From positions 372,001 through 436,000 of the forward strand of contig OOIN01000022.1 in the NCBI GenBank assembly GCA_900323505.1: a stretch of DNA of 64,000 nucleotides. Direction: 5' to 3'. Source of the DNA: Ustilago trichophora (taxonomy: Eukaryota > Basidiomycota > Ustilaginomycetes > Ustilaginales > Ustilaginaceae). Below the pieces are notes generated by a model that made no database searches, was not told the DNA's origin, and worked only from the letters and a program-made list of their open reading frames with translations. Each line of letters opens with the position of its first letter. Positions within the stretch are counted from its first letter, which is position 1. The position numbers were made by a program, and so were the translations under genes. Below, in pieces: positions 53,553 through 64,000 of the stretch.

Positions 53553-53736
53553 ATCCAGATGTCTGTAATATGATGTGGTCACGAAGCCGCTCGTTGGTGG
53601 TATTTCTTCACGGATGTTTTGCTTCCCCAGTCTCTCTGTAATATGGACTTCTGATGATGATTTTATTATGGTATCAAGTTTGCATTCCTGCGCGAAGTCT
53701 GTCTCTTTTCAGGGTGACTTATGCGACCAACTCCGT

Positions 53737-54519
53737 TCAAAAACCAAGCGGATTCAACCTCCCCCCATCATCACTCGGCAACTTGCCCTGTTCTCTCTGC
53801 AACCACCATTCCGTATCCCAGCTATCAAATACGAGACCCAATTCTCTCTTTGCTGAGTCGGTTGAATCTGATCCATGAAACCCATTTCTGGTATCCCCCA
53901 GGCCATATCTGGCACGCAACGAGGTAGGATCTTCCCATTTCGACTTGTATGCCTTTGTAGCGCCCAGCATTTGACGCCATTTTAATATGGCGTTGGGTCC
54001 ATAGAGGGCCAAAGCGAGGGAGGGGCCGGAAATCATACCGAGGATAAGGCGGTCGTAGTAGAAGCGGCCAGAGTGCTCGGAATAGAATGCGTGTGCGTCG
54101 GTGGATGTCCAGAATAAACGACGGCTTCGGGCGACCTAAAGGTGTGCAAGCAAGAACGAAAGAAGCTCAGAGAGGGTTGAATGGTGCAGTAGAAGGAGGG
54201 GAGTGCATCAAAGAGGGAGGGGCGAGGGGGAAAAGGGGAGAAAGCGGCTTACATTAAGACCAGATTGCTTGATCTCCTTCAAGATGGCTGATACGTCCGG
54301 CTGGTAGGCGCATACGGATGGTTTGATGAGGGCCAATGTGAGCTGGAGCTCCTGTGAATCCTTTGAGTTTCTCGATATCGATCTGCTTGACGAAGGGTGG
54401 TGATGTGAAATCGAAGTCGAAGGAGGTCTGTCCAGAGAAAATAGCCTTGACGACGAGGTGGACGCTGTGGATCGTTCGGCCAGGCCAATTGCGGAAGTTG
54501 TTCTTGGTATCGATCTCAT
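53737..54519 (-). CDS. NME6-like nucleoside diphosphate kinase
   Basis: Exons on the minus strand are 54519-54253 and 54135-53737. The intron is 54252-54136, GTAAGC to TAG, phase 0. The product is 221 aa. NDK motifs: TLALIKPSV (the ALIKPD strand), FYSEHSGRFYYDRLILGMIS, GPSLALALYGPNAILKWRQMLG and the active-site loop ARYGLGDTRNGFHGSDS followed by AKREL, with the catalytic His in FHGSDS. The insert and extended C-terminus (FDSWDTEWWLQREQ) fit the NME6 type rather than the 150-aa NME1 type. The conserved start is uncertain: the same frame is open upstream to an ATG at 54807 except for one TAG (see findings). It converges on the condensin gene and is divergent from SPT20. Confidence 0.87.
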
Positions 54520-55157
54520 TTCGATGCTATTCTTCACGGCTTTCTCTGAGAGGATCGGCTTGTAAAGGCTTGCCGTCCGTACAAGGGATTTCTAGTGAGC
54601 CCGATTGAGGATGGCGGCAAGACGAGGAGTGGTTGGATCTGGAGAAACGTTGACACTGTGATGCTCAAAGGTGGAGGAGGAGAAGCAACGCGGGGATGAT
54701 GACAGATCATTACATAATTGTTGCTGCAATTGAGGAGAGAAGCTCGGCTGTCGGAAACGCGTCCGACTGCCCACGGCAACCAGTCGGGCGTTCCTGCAGG
54801 ACGTCAATCATTACCACCATCTTTCCGTCCGCACACTTGAACACATACCCAACAAACAGGAACCCTGTTCTCGACATCTCTTCCAACCGCTGGATCGCTT
54901 TTTTTTCGCGCTGTCTTGCTTGGCAGTATCTTGCATCGCGGCTGAACTTGCGACTCACAAAAGCAAATACCGGCCTTCCTTGTTGCTGAAGGTTGTATCA
55001 CATGGAGTAAAGGTATAACGGCTTCGTCAGCGACAGAGCGCATATCCAGCATCTACGATCGACATAACAGAGGATCTCCCGCTACACATATATGCAACAA
55101 ACTTGCGCCAGAGCTGCTGTGCCGATACAATACCGGCTCTAGGAACCTTCTACCACC
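54520..55157. other. divergent promoter NME6-like / SPT20
   Basis: It contains, on the minus strand, a 71-codon frame (54807-54592) with presequence-like composition, in the same frame as the kinase. Otherwise no gene. Confidence 0.5.
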
Positions 55158-57557
55158 ATGGCAACCACAGCCTCGGTATACAACACCTCCCGCACAACCC
55201 GACAAATTCTTCGGCGGCATCGCAAAGACAAACCTTCCCTCATCCTGCACCTGCATAACAATCACTTTCGCTTTGAACGTCAGAATGGCATGTTCCTCTT
55301 CGACTCGCCCGTCAAAGCATTTCTTGGCTACATCCGCGATCAGAAAGTGCCGGCAGACTTGATAGACGTGCTCACCGAATCTGGGGTGCAGTTCTTCGAA
55401 GGATGTCTATTGGTAGATGTGCATGACCATCGGAGTCATGCTGCTGCATCTGCGTCGACGTTGGGGCCGAGAGAGCTGCATAGTATCAGCGCGAATGGGG
55501 GAAGGGGTGGGGATGTCCGCGATTCGGCTTCGGAGGAGAGTGGGTTGGCATCGAGCTTGTTTTACTTGCAAGAAGGTGGGAGATATGGTGCACGCAAGCT
55601 GTTGGGTGGGACTGGCTCGTCGGATCCTCGCATGAACGGAACAGGCGGGGTAGAGATCTATCGAATCGTTCTCCATCCTACCTCTGAGACGCTCTGGGCG
55701 GATATCAAAATGCTCGACGATATGGCAGGTGGTATTTGGAGCGATCAAGAGGCACTTGAGGTTGAGGCCAAGATCCTGGCTCTCACCGCTCCGCCACTGT
55801 GTCTCACTCCCGACCCGCAAGCGACGAGAATCGCCAATCTGATGCTCAGCTCAACAGCCTTACCCGCCGCATACAACCCGTCACAGGATTCGCCATACCG
55901 ATCAGCGAAGAAGCGTGGGGCCAACTCGATCGAGATGGAAAAGGAAGAAGCGAATCGTCAGCGCAGGGAGAAGATCATGCGGCTTATGCAGCATGGACAC
56001 AAGTCTACGTTGCAACCGTCGGGTGGAGCGGCTGGTGGAATGCCGAGACAGGGACCTGCGGTTGGGGAGACAACGGCTGCGGCAGCGACGGCGTTTGTGC
56101 CTACATTTGGACGGATGGGATTCATCGAACGGTGGAGGATGGGGAGGAATGCTGCGCTCGGTGGAGGGATGCCCGGGGCTCCTCCGCCTGCTGCCGGCGT
56201 TGCGGCCAACGGGGCACCTGCTGCTGCACCTGCCAAGGGTGGGAAAGACGCGGCCAAGGCAAGCGACAAAGAAGATGCTACCGCGGCCGATACTTCTGCG
56301 GCCAAGAAACCATCGTCGAAGAAGAAAAAGAAAGCTCAGCGGGAGAAAGAAGAAGCCGAAGCGGCCGCTGCCGCCGCCGCCGCCGCCGCTGCTGCTGCTG
56401 CCAAGAAGGTCGAGGAAGAAGCTGCTGCCGCCGCGGCGGCTAAGAAGCCGAAGAAGAAACTCACCAAGAAAGAGCGTGAGGAGAAGGAGCGTAAGGAGAA
56501 AGAGGAAAAGGAGAAGGCTGAAAAGGAAGAAAAGGAGCGTAAAGAGAAGGAAGCTGCGGCTGCGGCTGCGGCTGCGGCAAACGGTGGTAAACCGGCAAAG
56601 GGGAAGAGTAAGAAGAAGATCAAGGAGGAAGCAGCAGCAGCTGCGGCAGCGGCGAGTGCGACGAAGAGTCCGAGTAAGAACGCAAAAGGTGCAGCGAATG
56701 GGGCGGAACCAGGTAGTCCAGATAAAGACAAGAAAACGTCGCCTAAGAAGACTGCGGGTAAGAAGCCTTCTGCTTCTGCACCCGCTCCACCAGCGGCGGC
56801 AGCTGCCACGGCAGGGAAGAAGAAAACCCCAGCCAAGGCGGACAAGAAGCCTCCCGCTTCTGCCACCGCTGCAGCCAACGGTTCTGCACCAGACGCTACT
56901 GCGGCCAACGTTCAGTCCACCCCGATTCTTGGCAGTGCCACTCCCTCGGTCCAATCCACACCTACCCCTGCACATCGTTCTATTCCTTCCCAACCTCAAC
57001 AGCAGCAACAGCATCAACAGCAACAGCAACAGCAGCAGCAACTGCAACAACAAGCAATGCAAGCCCAACTCACGCAACAACAACAACTCCAAGCAGCCAT
57101 GCAAGCTGGACTATTTCCCAACCTGCAGCAACAGCAACAACAATTTGGAGCCAACCCAGGTGGTTTTGGTCTGCCAATGATGAACAATGGTTTCCCAGCA
57201 ACCAGCAACCCTCAGGCCACAGCGGCAGCACTGGCCGCTATGCAGGGTATGGGGTTGGGTCAGTTTGGTGCAGCGGCGGCGCCGAATGCAAATTTCGGTG
57301 CTGGCGTCGGGCCCAATGGAATGAGCATGGCTGGGTTAGGTGGAGTAGGGGGACAGATGGGTGGGTTGATGGGAATGATGGGTGGTGCGAATATGGGTGG
57401 ATTTGGAATGACTTTCCCGCAACAACAGCAGAACGGTGCGGGACAACAGCAAGGTGGTCAACAGCAACAGCAGGGGCAAGGTGGACAACAGAGTACAGGA
57501 GATATGCCTGTAGGTGTCGGCTTGGCAGGTCTGGCAAATTGGGGGACTGGAAAGTAG
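55158..57557 (+). CDS. SPT20: SAGA subunit SPT20
   Basis: This is a 799-aa intronless protein. The Spt20 domain is at about residues 15-245: LILHLHNNHFRFERQNGMF followed by DSPVKAFLGYIRDQKVPADL, QFFEGCLLVDVHDHR, VEIYRIVLHPTSETLWADI and ALEVEAKILALTAPPLCLTP. This order is characteristic of Spt20/Ada5, the structural subunit that keeps the SAGA coactivator together in the nucleus. The rest is low complexity: Ala/Lys/Glu-rich coiled coil (about 370-470), Lys/Ala/Pro repeats, a Gln-rich stretch (about 610-670) and a Gly/Met/Gln tail. The long opposite-strand frames over it are shadows of these repeats. Confidence 0.94.
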   Translation: MATTASVYNTSRTTRQILRRHRKDKPSLILHLHNNHFRFERQNGMFLFDSPVKAFLGYIRDQKVPADLIDVLTESGVQFFEGCLLVDVHDHRSHAAASASTLGPRELHSISANGGRGGDVRDSASEESGLASSLFYLQEGGRYGARKLLGGTGSSDPRMNGTGGVEIYRIVLHPTSETLWADIKMLDDMAGGIWSDQEALEVEAKILALTAPPLCLTPDPQATRIANLMLSSTALPAAYNPSQDSPYRSAKKRGANSIEMEKEEANRQRREKIMRLMQHGHKSTLQPSGGAAGGMPRQGPAVGETTAAAATAFVPTFGRMGFIERWRMGRNAALGGGMPGAPPPAAGVAANGAPAAAPAKGGKDAAKASDKEDATAADTSAAKKPSSKKKKKAQREKEEAEAAAAAAAAAAAAAAKKVEEEAAAAAAAKKPKKKLTKKEREEKERKEKEEKEKAEKEEKERKEKEAAAAAAAAANGGKPAKGKSKKKIKEEAAAAAAAASATKSPSKNAKGAANGAEPGSPDKDKKTSPKKTAGKKPSASAPAPPAAAAATAGKKKTPAKADKKPPASATAAANGSAPDATAANVQSTPILGSATPSVQSTPTPAHRSIPSQPQQQQQHQQQQQQQQQLQQQAMQAQLTQQQQLQAAMQAGLFPNLQQQQQQFGANPGGFGLPMMNNGFPATSNPQATAAALAAMQGMGLGQFGAAAAPNANFGAGVGPNGMSMAGLGGVGGQMGGLMGMMGGANMGGFGMTFPQQQQNGAGQQQGGQQQQQGQGGQQSTGDMPVGVGLAGLANWGTGK

Positions 57558-57684
57558 ATAGACCCAGCTTGTCGAGGGCAACACGTTTGTAAGATGCGAT
57601 AGAGCTCATGTGCAAATGTACTTGTATTGTGGAGACAGGGATGGGTGTGAGTTGAACGTGAGACATGATGTGCAAGAAAGAGGT

Positions 57685-59279
57685 TCAGCGAGCGGTGGTG
57701 CCTCCATCGATGGGAAGGATGCTACCTGTGCACCAGGGGGCGTCTCTTGCAAAGAACCTATCGATATCGTCAAATGATCAGATAAGTTTGGTCAAATCTC
57801 TACTCTATCGCTTTGAAGTGGAGAAGGGGTTGGCACTTACATGACACCATTAGCCACGTCCCTGGCACTGCCCTGATGAGGCCAGTAAGTTGGTCTCATG
57901 GCGGCAAGTTCTGGGCTGATATCGGCAACCATTGCCGTGCCAGCCAAATAACCGGGTGAGATGGCATTGACATTAATTCTGTGCGGGGCATAGTCGCACG
58001 CCACTTGTCGAGTCAGGTTCACAACAGCACCTTTGGATGCGCAGTATGCGGGCTCGGATGGACCACCGATCAATCCGTGGATAGAGGCAATCTGGATGAT
58101 GGATCCACGCGAGCCTCGGGCTCCCTTATCGCCGTCTCGTCGGCCAACGGTGGAGATGGGAGAGCCGGATTGGGCAGAGTAGGCGGGTCGAAGGGGTACA
58201 GAGGTGGGGACGTCGTTGAAGCTGTCCAGATCTTCCTCGAGGTCTGCGGGGAATGCGACAGGTTCTTGGGTCATCATTTGCTGCACCTACACGCGGTGTC
58301 AACAAGGAGGAAAGAGGAATGCGATGATGAGTTGGCGGTGTGGCTTGGAGATGGAGGATGAGGGCAGTATGCTTACCGCAAGCTTGGTACCAATCCAGAG
58401 ACCTTTGACGTTGATGGCAAGAACTTTTTCTAGCGTCTCGAGGGACTCGTGCTCGATGCCGCCGCTGAAGGCAGTAATACTGTGTTATTCACAAGATGGA
58501 ATGATACGAGAAGGGAGATCAACAGAGTGTTCTGAGATGGGGAAGGATTGGCGGTGAAGGCTTACCCTGCATTGTTGACGAGGCTATTGCAAAAGAAAGG
58601 GCGAGAAGGGTTACAGGAGATCTTTAGCAAAGCAGTGCGGAGAAGTCAAATGCAGCGACGAGGGATGCACTCACATGTCGAGTCGTCCGCCACCAAACTT
58701 GACACTTTTGTCGATGGCTGCTTGGAACTCAGACTCGGAGGTCACGTTGAGCTGTTGGAAGTCAGCGTGGCCACCGAGACTCTTGATCACTGTATTAACG
58801 GATGTGCCAACAGAATATTGGAGCAGAAGTCGGTCAGAAGTTTTAGAGGATACTTTCATGTTTGTTTTTGCGGCATTAAAGGACTTACATTCATGAGTAG
58901 GGACGTGACGTGAACCCTCCGAGGGAACCTTACTGGCACCGAGGGGCTCGGGTTGCTATGAAAGAGGGAAACGATACTAGGAGATTGGCTGCGTCAGCCT
59001 GCTGTGTCAGGTAGAGGAAAGAGATTTACGGGGCCACTTACCAAGTCTGTGCAGAGGATGCTGGCACCCGCTCGAGCAAGGTGTAGAGCCTGTGAAATCG
59101 GTCCGAGAAGACAAGGTAGCGATAAGTCAGTCTGTTAGCTCTGTCTGAGAAGTATCGGCAGCGAAGTGGGAACATACCGTCTGCCTTCCGATACCGGAGG
59201 AAGAGCCAGTGATGAGGGCGGTGCGACCGGCGAGGCTGAGAGAAGGTGGAAGTGACTTTGCAAACTTGGCAAACGACAT
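57685..59279 (-). CDS. short-chain dehydrogenase/reductase, eight exons
   Basis: Exons on the minus strand are 59279-59178, 59089-59042, 58955-58889, 58789-58675, 58583-58566 (18 nt), 58479-58377, 58286-57841 and 57757-57685. All introns are GT-AG and phases join without a stop, giving 323 aa. The SDR fold is complete: cofactor motif TALITGSSSGIGRQT, acidic residue after beta-2 (ILCTDL), NVTSESEF, ILVNNAG, catalytic Ser and Tyr-x3-Lys in IIQIASIHGLIGGPSEPAYC-ASK, and the end GSILPIDGGTTAR. The Asp after beta-2 suggests NAD(H) preference (inference). An insert of about 45 residues (EPVAFPADLEEDLDSFND...) precedes the catalytic Ser. The substrate is unknown. Such intron density is unlike the neighbours. 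It converges on SPT20, with 127 bp between stop codons. Confidence 0.92.
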
Positions 59280-60335
59280 GGCTGCGGTCCGAGAGGATGG
59301 TGGTTCACTATTTGGTTACGAGGCGCGAAGCTGCCTTAGACTTTTGGCCTCTGCTCAGTGATTATATAGAGTTCTGGTTTGGATTCAGTATGTGATGACA
59401 CACAGTCAGGCCACGCCAAGCGTCAAGGTCGAGAGAGTCGCAATTCTCGGGGTCGGGAGGACGTGCTCGAAATGTGGGGCAGAAATCACCGACGAACGGA
59501 CGGTCGATCCACGGGAGTGTGCTTTGCAGTTCAAAGTGGATTGCCGCTCTGTCTGGTCACAGTCCGAGAGGCTGTCCAGTCAACATGACGAGGTTGCGGT
59601 GATGTTATTGTGCCTTTAGAAGAGGAGGAAGGGAGAGCATGGACCACCTGCTGTGTGATTTTCGGTACTTTCCCCACGCCATGTCGGCGATCTAGCCGAA
59701 GTGCACGCTTTGGCGGAGACTTCGGGACTCAAAGTCGCCGAGAAGAGCGCCGTTCCATCACCGATGATGAGAGGTCTTTTAGGTTCCAGATCGGGTTTTT
59801 GGATGAGATCTGAGATTTTTTGACTTGACCGTGTTGCCGATCTTGGAAAATACGGGAAAGGACAGGTTCGAAGGTCGAAACAAGCTCGACCGGTGGTTGG
59901 GATTTGCGTTGCGTTGCGTTACTGTGCGATGACCTCGCCCTCCCAGCTGCTCAGCCAAGCCATTTTCGAGCAAGCCAGCCAGCCACATGGAAGCAATCAT
60001 CAAACAGCACAAACTAGGGTCGCAGTCCTGTCATCCTACCTCTGACAATTAATTATGCCGCTTGTCCCTTGTACTATTCTGCCTGTACTGTACAAGGTGT
60101 TTACCTGTCACACACACACTGTCCCACTCTTTTGCGTGTAAGCTAAACTGTATGCCACTTTGCATTGGACTGCATCAAAGGTGATGAACGACCTTGTCAA
60201 ACAAGATGAGTCGGTTGTCCTATTTCATCTTTTTTTGCTTGGTCTCTTGGCTGCGGGGAGGATCCATAGTGTTGTCTCATTTTGCAGAGAGTGAGCAAGA
60301 GAGAGGAAGAGAAAGAGGCAGTGGCGACGCAGAGG

Positions 60336-60377
60336 GGAATTGGAATTGGAATTGGAATTGGAATTGGAATTGGGATT
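60336..60377. repeat. GGAATT hexamer microsatellite
   Basis: Six perfect units (60336-60371) and one variant (GGGATT). In one + frame it reads as alternating Asn-Trp. Confidence 0.9.
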
Positions 60378-60792
60378 GGAAACAGAAACGGAAATCAAAC
60401 GCGGAGCCAATGTGGTGAATTGTATACTGTACAGTAGAGTAGAGTAGAGCAGCTGCATGCTTGATGGCGCGGATCTTCGCTTCTTGACTTTACCCACCAC
60501 CTCGTCCTTTCCCTTGCTATTGTCTTCAGGCACCATATCGCTTGACCATCTCCATCAACCCCGTCCCATCCTGCATCCACCCAACTAGCATCATCGTGAC
60601 AGCTATCACGTCTTTTATCCATCATACATCTTTCAACCACAACATCTCTTTCCTCACAATACCGCCAAGGCTCTCATTTGCAAATCCATTTCTTGGATTT
60701 CCAAACTGGCGCTTCGCCTTTCTGGCATAATTTGTTGAGCCATTACAGCAGGCAAGCCGTTGCATCGCACACACTTTTTGCCGCCGAGCTTG

Positions 60793-60828
60793 TCTCTCTC
60801 TCTCTCTCTCTTTTTCTCTCTCTCTCAG
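60793..60828. repeat. CT-rich tract
   Basis: TC repeats interrupted by a short T run and ending in TCTCAG, about 235 bp before the ATG at 61064. It may be leader sequence or the acceptor of a leader intron. Confidence 0.7.
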
Positions 60829-61063
60829 ATCATCTTTGCTATAACTTGGAGTAGTGACTACATTCATCGTCATCTCGCTTTCGAGGTCACTTCCATCAGC
60901 GAGACTCGATTCGACTTCAGCCATCAGCATCCGAAAGGGAGAAAAAGCGGCATTTATTAAAAAATATTAAAAATAAAATCCTGTCTGTCACTCTTGTGGT
61001 CGCTGTTGTGGCTCCGATCTCGATCCGAATTAGGCGTCTCACGCCCAAACTGCAATTCCTCGG

Positions 61064-64000
61064 ATGCGCGATTCTACTCGACCGACTACTCCATCATCTC
61101 AACCACAATTAATTCCTGCCTCCCCCTTGTCATCATTGCAGCTGCACAACGCAGAAACACTCACCAATGACGTGGAAGCAATCGCACCATCATCATCATC
61201 ATCGACCCTAGCATCTCCTCCCAACACCGAACCATCGGCATCGGCAGACGCTGCGTCCTCAACGTCATCCGCAGCTCATGCGGCTCGCGTGTACACTATC
61301 CCCACAATGTCGGACGTGGCGCCCGAGTCGCGTGACGACGATCCGCCCTCGCTCATCACCAAACCAACCATAGTGGACAATGCCGAGCACACACCATCCT
61401 TGCCATCCTCTGCATCATCCGAACCACCATTGCCAATTAATTCCCACTCCACATCTCTCCCACATTCTACCGCGCTTCCGTCGGCTTTACCATCGGCTCA
61501 AACAAGTCCCGGCGCACAGATTCCAGAATTCAATTCGACCGTCAGCACATTGCAACTGGCATCCGAGGCACTCTCCACCATCCCACAACACGATCCCAAT
61601 GCTGCCCATGTACCCATTGCCGCCGTTGAGCTTCTCTCCGCGATTCAGCGCAAAACTAAGAAGGCCCCTGCCATTCAAAGTCCGCGTCCTGGTTCGGCTC
61701 GATCTCGTAGCGCTGCCACTACTCCCGTTCCTACTGCACTCCTGCTCGGCGTCAAGCATGATTCTTTCGATGTCACTGCCGCTTCCTCGCGTGCAACAAC
61801 ACCCACTCGCACCCCCTCTGGCCGTGCCAAACGACAACGGCGCGAACGCAATGCTGCCACTCCGATCGCATCTGTGTCGGCATTGCCGAGCATCGAGCAA
61901 AACGATCGGAGGAGATCCGCAAGAGTGGCAAAAGCCGTCACCGCAAGTGCTTCCGACAGCCCAACCATGCCCAATCTGGCGCTCTTCGGCTTTTCACCTT
62001 ACCTCGAGAACCTCGTCATGAATGCAAAGGAGACAGATCGACGTACTCGCTCCGGTGCAAGAGGTATCCGCCCGCCCGTCGATCGCGCACCCACAAGAGT
62101 CAAACGAACTACAGCAAAGAGCAAGAACAAGGAGACAGATCCCGATGGCCCCGACGACGAAGCCAAGATAGAGTAAGTATCCGTCCAAGCAAGCCCAGTC
62201 CAGCTGGACAGCCCACAATGTATGACATTATTTCCAACTTTGAACATTGACGTTCGAGCGTCTTGCTCTTTCCTCCCTCGCAGGCTCTATCGTCAACTTT
62301 GCATCATCTCTTACCAACTACAGGCCCATCTCGACATGGTGCCGCACAAGTCACTTGAGCAGCTGCGTGCACAGTTTGCTACACCACCGCCTGACGAGGA
62401 CGATGGTAAGTTGGCGCCGACAGGTAATGATAGCGCCGTTCCGGGTGCTTCTGTCAACCAAAGCCGCGCAACCACACCTGCTCTCCCCCTGCAGAATCAA
62501 GATCAGCGACCTGCATCCAATGCAGCAACAATCAGCTACCAACAGCCCGTTGTCGTCAAAGCCGAGCCTCCACAGTCTCCTCAGCTCTCATATATCGAAC
62601 CGCAGCGGTCCAAACCTGCCTTTTCGCCAGAATCTTCACCCGAGGTGGCACTGATGCACAGTCTCAGATCTGCCTACAATGACGGTCCTTCGCATTATCC
62701 ATCTTATCCGCAAAGCAATCATCAACCCCGCGATTCGCCCGAACCCTATCCCTGGTCAACCAAAGTCGACCAGGAAGAAGACGAGCCCATGTCGCCAGTC
62801 TTCCGCCCCGTCCGTGCCAACATCATGTCGATCTCTGCGCTCATGGATGGACCCAGTCATCCATCTAAACAACGCACTCCATCGCCAGAGCTCATACGCA
62901 CCCCCTCGAGACCCGAAGAGATGCTTCTGCCATCCTTCATGCAAGAATGGACGGAAGAAGACGAAATGGCTTCTCAAATCCTCTCCACCTGCGCAGCGGC
63001 GATACCTAAACTCGACACCACCGAGCTCGACCGTCTGACCCAGATCGCCCAACTTGCCGCCTTTGACCTCGAAATGCTTTCCGTGCCGTCATCACCTCGA
63101 GCCTCAACACCATCCTCTCTGGGTGTTGCTGAGCAACAACGCCGAGAAGCGCTCTCCAAGTTCGACCCCAAGCGCCTCAACCCGCTCGACACCCTCGATA
63201 CCGAGCAGCTGTACAACCGCGAAGAGGCCGAGTACCTGGAAGAGCAGCAATCCAACGAGGACCTCTACCAATGCGTCCGCTATCTCTCGAGCTTTGACGA
63301 GGTCGTCGACGAATGGCGTGCCGGCGAGCTCTCGCGGCTTCGACTGCAGCTCGAGATGCGGAAAGCCGAAATCGACCGTATATGGACGTGCGATCGCAAA
63401 TTTGCCTGGTCCAACTACGTCAATGACAGAGCAGGAGAGCTGTATCGCAAAGCAGCGATGGAGGCAAGCCGGACCAAATGGCAGGCAGAGATGGAGCTGG
63501 ATCTGCTCGCAGTACACAGGAGAAAGACGAGAGGGCTGGAGAAGCTTACCAAAAACATCTGGTTGCCAGATGGCGAAAGTGCTGGTGATAAAGAGGTTGT
63601 GGATCTGTACAACAGATTTGGCAAGTTTCTGTCCGCTGCCAAATATACAGAGAACGACGACCCGCTGGTTCGAGCGGATATTCGCAAGCTGCGGGATGCG
63701 TTACGAGAGCAAAAGAGGCACTCGAAGCAAGCCACGCAATCCGAGGATACTGCAGAGCCAGCTGGACAGGAGGAAGTGCAGACCAATGAAGAGGAAGCCT
63801 CCGAACCAGCCGATGTGGACGCAGTCAGCTCCGAAAGCGAATCCGAAGACTACGACTCGGACTCGTCGTACGCCTCCACCTCCTCGTCCTCCTCTTCCGG
63901 CATCTCTTCCTTGCCCTCTTTCAGCTCTGTGTGCAGTACGCCTCTGCTACCCAGCATCAGCGTTGCGGATGCCATATCAGAGATGGACATTGTCGTTCTG
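61064..64000 (+). CDS. orphan large protein, partial at the right edge
   Basis: Exon 1 is 61064-62172. The intron is 62173-62283, GTAAGT to CAG, phase 2. Exon 2 starts at 62284 and is open to the window end, so at least 942 aa are visible and the 3' end is missing. The first 250 residues are Ser/Pro/Thr-rich. Basic patches follow (RAKRQRRERN at about 260, RRRSARVAKAV at about 285) that could be nuclear signals. Exon 2 begins ELYRQLCIISYQLQAHLDMV. At about residues 690-850 there is a helical, charged region (EEAEYLEEQQSNEDLYQCV; AEIDRIWTCDRKFAWSNYV; LEKLTKNIWLPDGES) that looks like coiled coil. An acidic Ser-rich stretch (SESESEDYDSDSSY) follows. I do not recognise a family; a nuclear chromatin-type factor is only a guess. 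Confidence 0.75.

Larger units (their letters stand above)
59280..61063. other. intergenic between SDR and right-edge gene
   Basis: 1.8 kb without a recognisable gene. It holds TAC(A/T)GTA sites at 60085, 60425 and 60430 (the last two overlapping), a GGAATT hexamer repeat and a CT tract ending in CAG at 60828 that could be a 5'-UTR splice acceptor. Confidence 0.5.

Noticed and set aside
55902..57180. long frames on both strands over the SPT20 3' half
   Set aside because: Arg/Leu/Cys-rich shadows of the Ala/Lys/Gln repeats of SPT20.

Overview
The window reads as euchromatic nuclear DNA of a basidiomycete, most likely a smut fungus (Ustilaginomycetes, Ustilago/Sporisorium type). The reasons are the compact layout with many intronless genes, short GT-AG introns (about 60-120 nt) where they occur, a fused fungal HIS4, and fungal-type SEC65, CCA1, SIW14, SPT20 and condensin-H orthologues. 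The species is an inference I cannot fix. I saw no tRNA, rRNA, CRISPR array or prokaryotic feature.

Layout. 0.5-5 kb: LAMTOR2-like protein (+), gluconokinase (+), mitochondrial ribosomal protein uL23m (-). 5-9.2 kb: long leader region, then an STK32/YANK-type AGC kinase (+). 9.59-11.84 kb: a complete Fot1/pogo (Tc1-mariner) DNA transposon with TA target duplication, 42-bp inverted ends and a transposase broken by one in-frame TGA. 12-14.7 kb: HIS4 (-). 15.4-19.3 kb: carboxypeptidase Y-type protease (+) and a Sec14/CRAL-TRIO lipid-transfer protein (-). 19.3-23.7 kb: a 4.4-kb stretch without a recognisable gene. 23.7-38.2 kb: GPI-anchored Ser-rich wall protein (+), a five-exon orphan with a SUMO-interacting-type motif (-), a Nudix hydrolase with both a mitochondrial-like N-terminus and a C-terminal AKL (+), a WD40 plus inositol-polyphosphate 5-phosphatase (-), a Nit-type amidase (+) and a four-TM orphan (-). 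38.2-42.7 kb: a second long gene-poor stretch. 42.7-64 kb: SEC65/SRP19 (-), CCA1 (+), SIW14-like phosphatase (-), an L10K/UPF0390 small protein (+), condensin subunit H (+), an NME6-like nucleoside diphosphate kinase (-), SPT20 (+), an eight-exon short-chain dehydrogenase (-) and the first part of a large orphan protein (+) that runs off the right edge.

The genes mostly alternate in convergent and divergent pairs, with 90-200 bp between convergent stop codons. They are unrelated housekeeping and regulatory functions; I see no biosynthetic or effector cluster. Introns were placed by hand from donor, acceptor and branch-like sequences with frame continuity. Exon coordinates are in the entries.

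The most interesting points are a palindromic heptamer TAC(A/T)GTA strongly concentrated in intergenic DNA, the dual targeting signals on the Nudix enzyme, the nearly intact transposon with duplicated sub-terminal motifs, and the intron-rich dehydrogenase with an 18-nt exon amid intron-poor neighbours.
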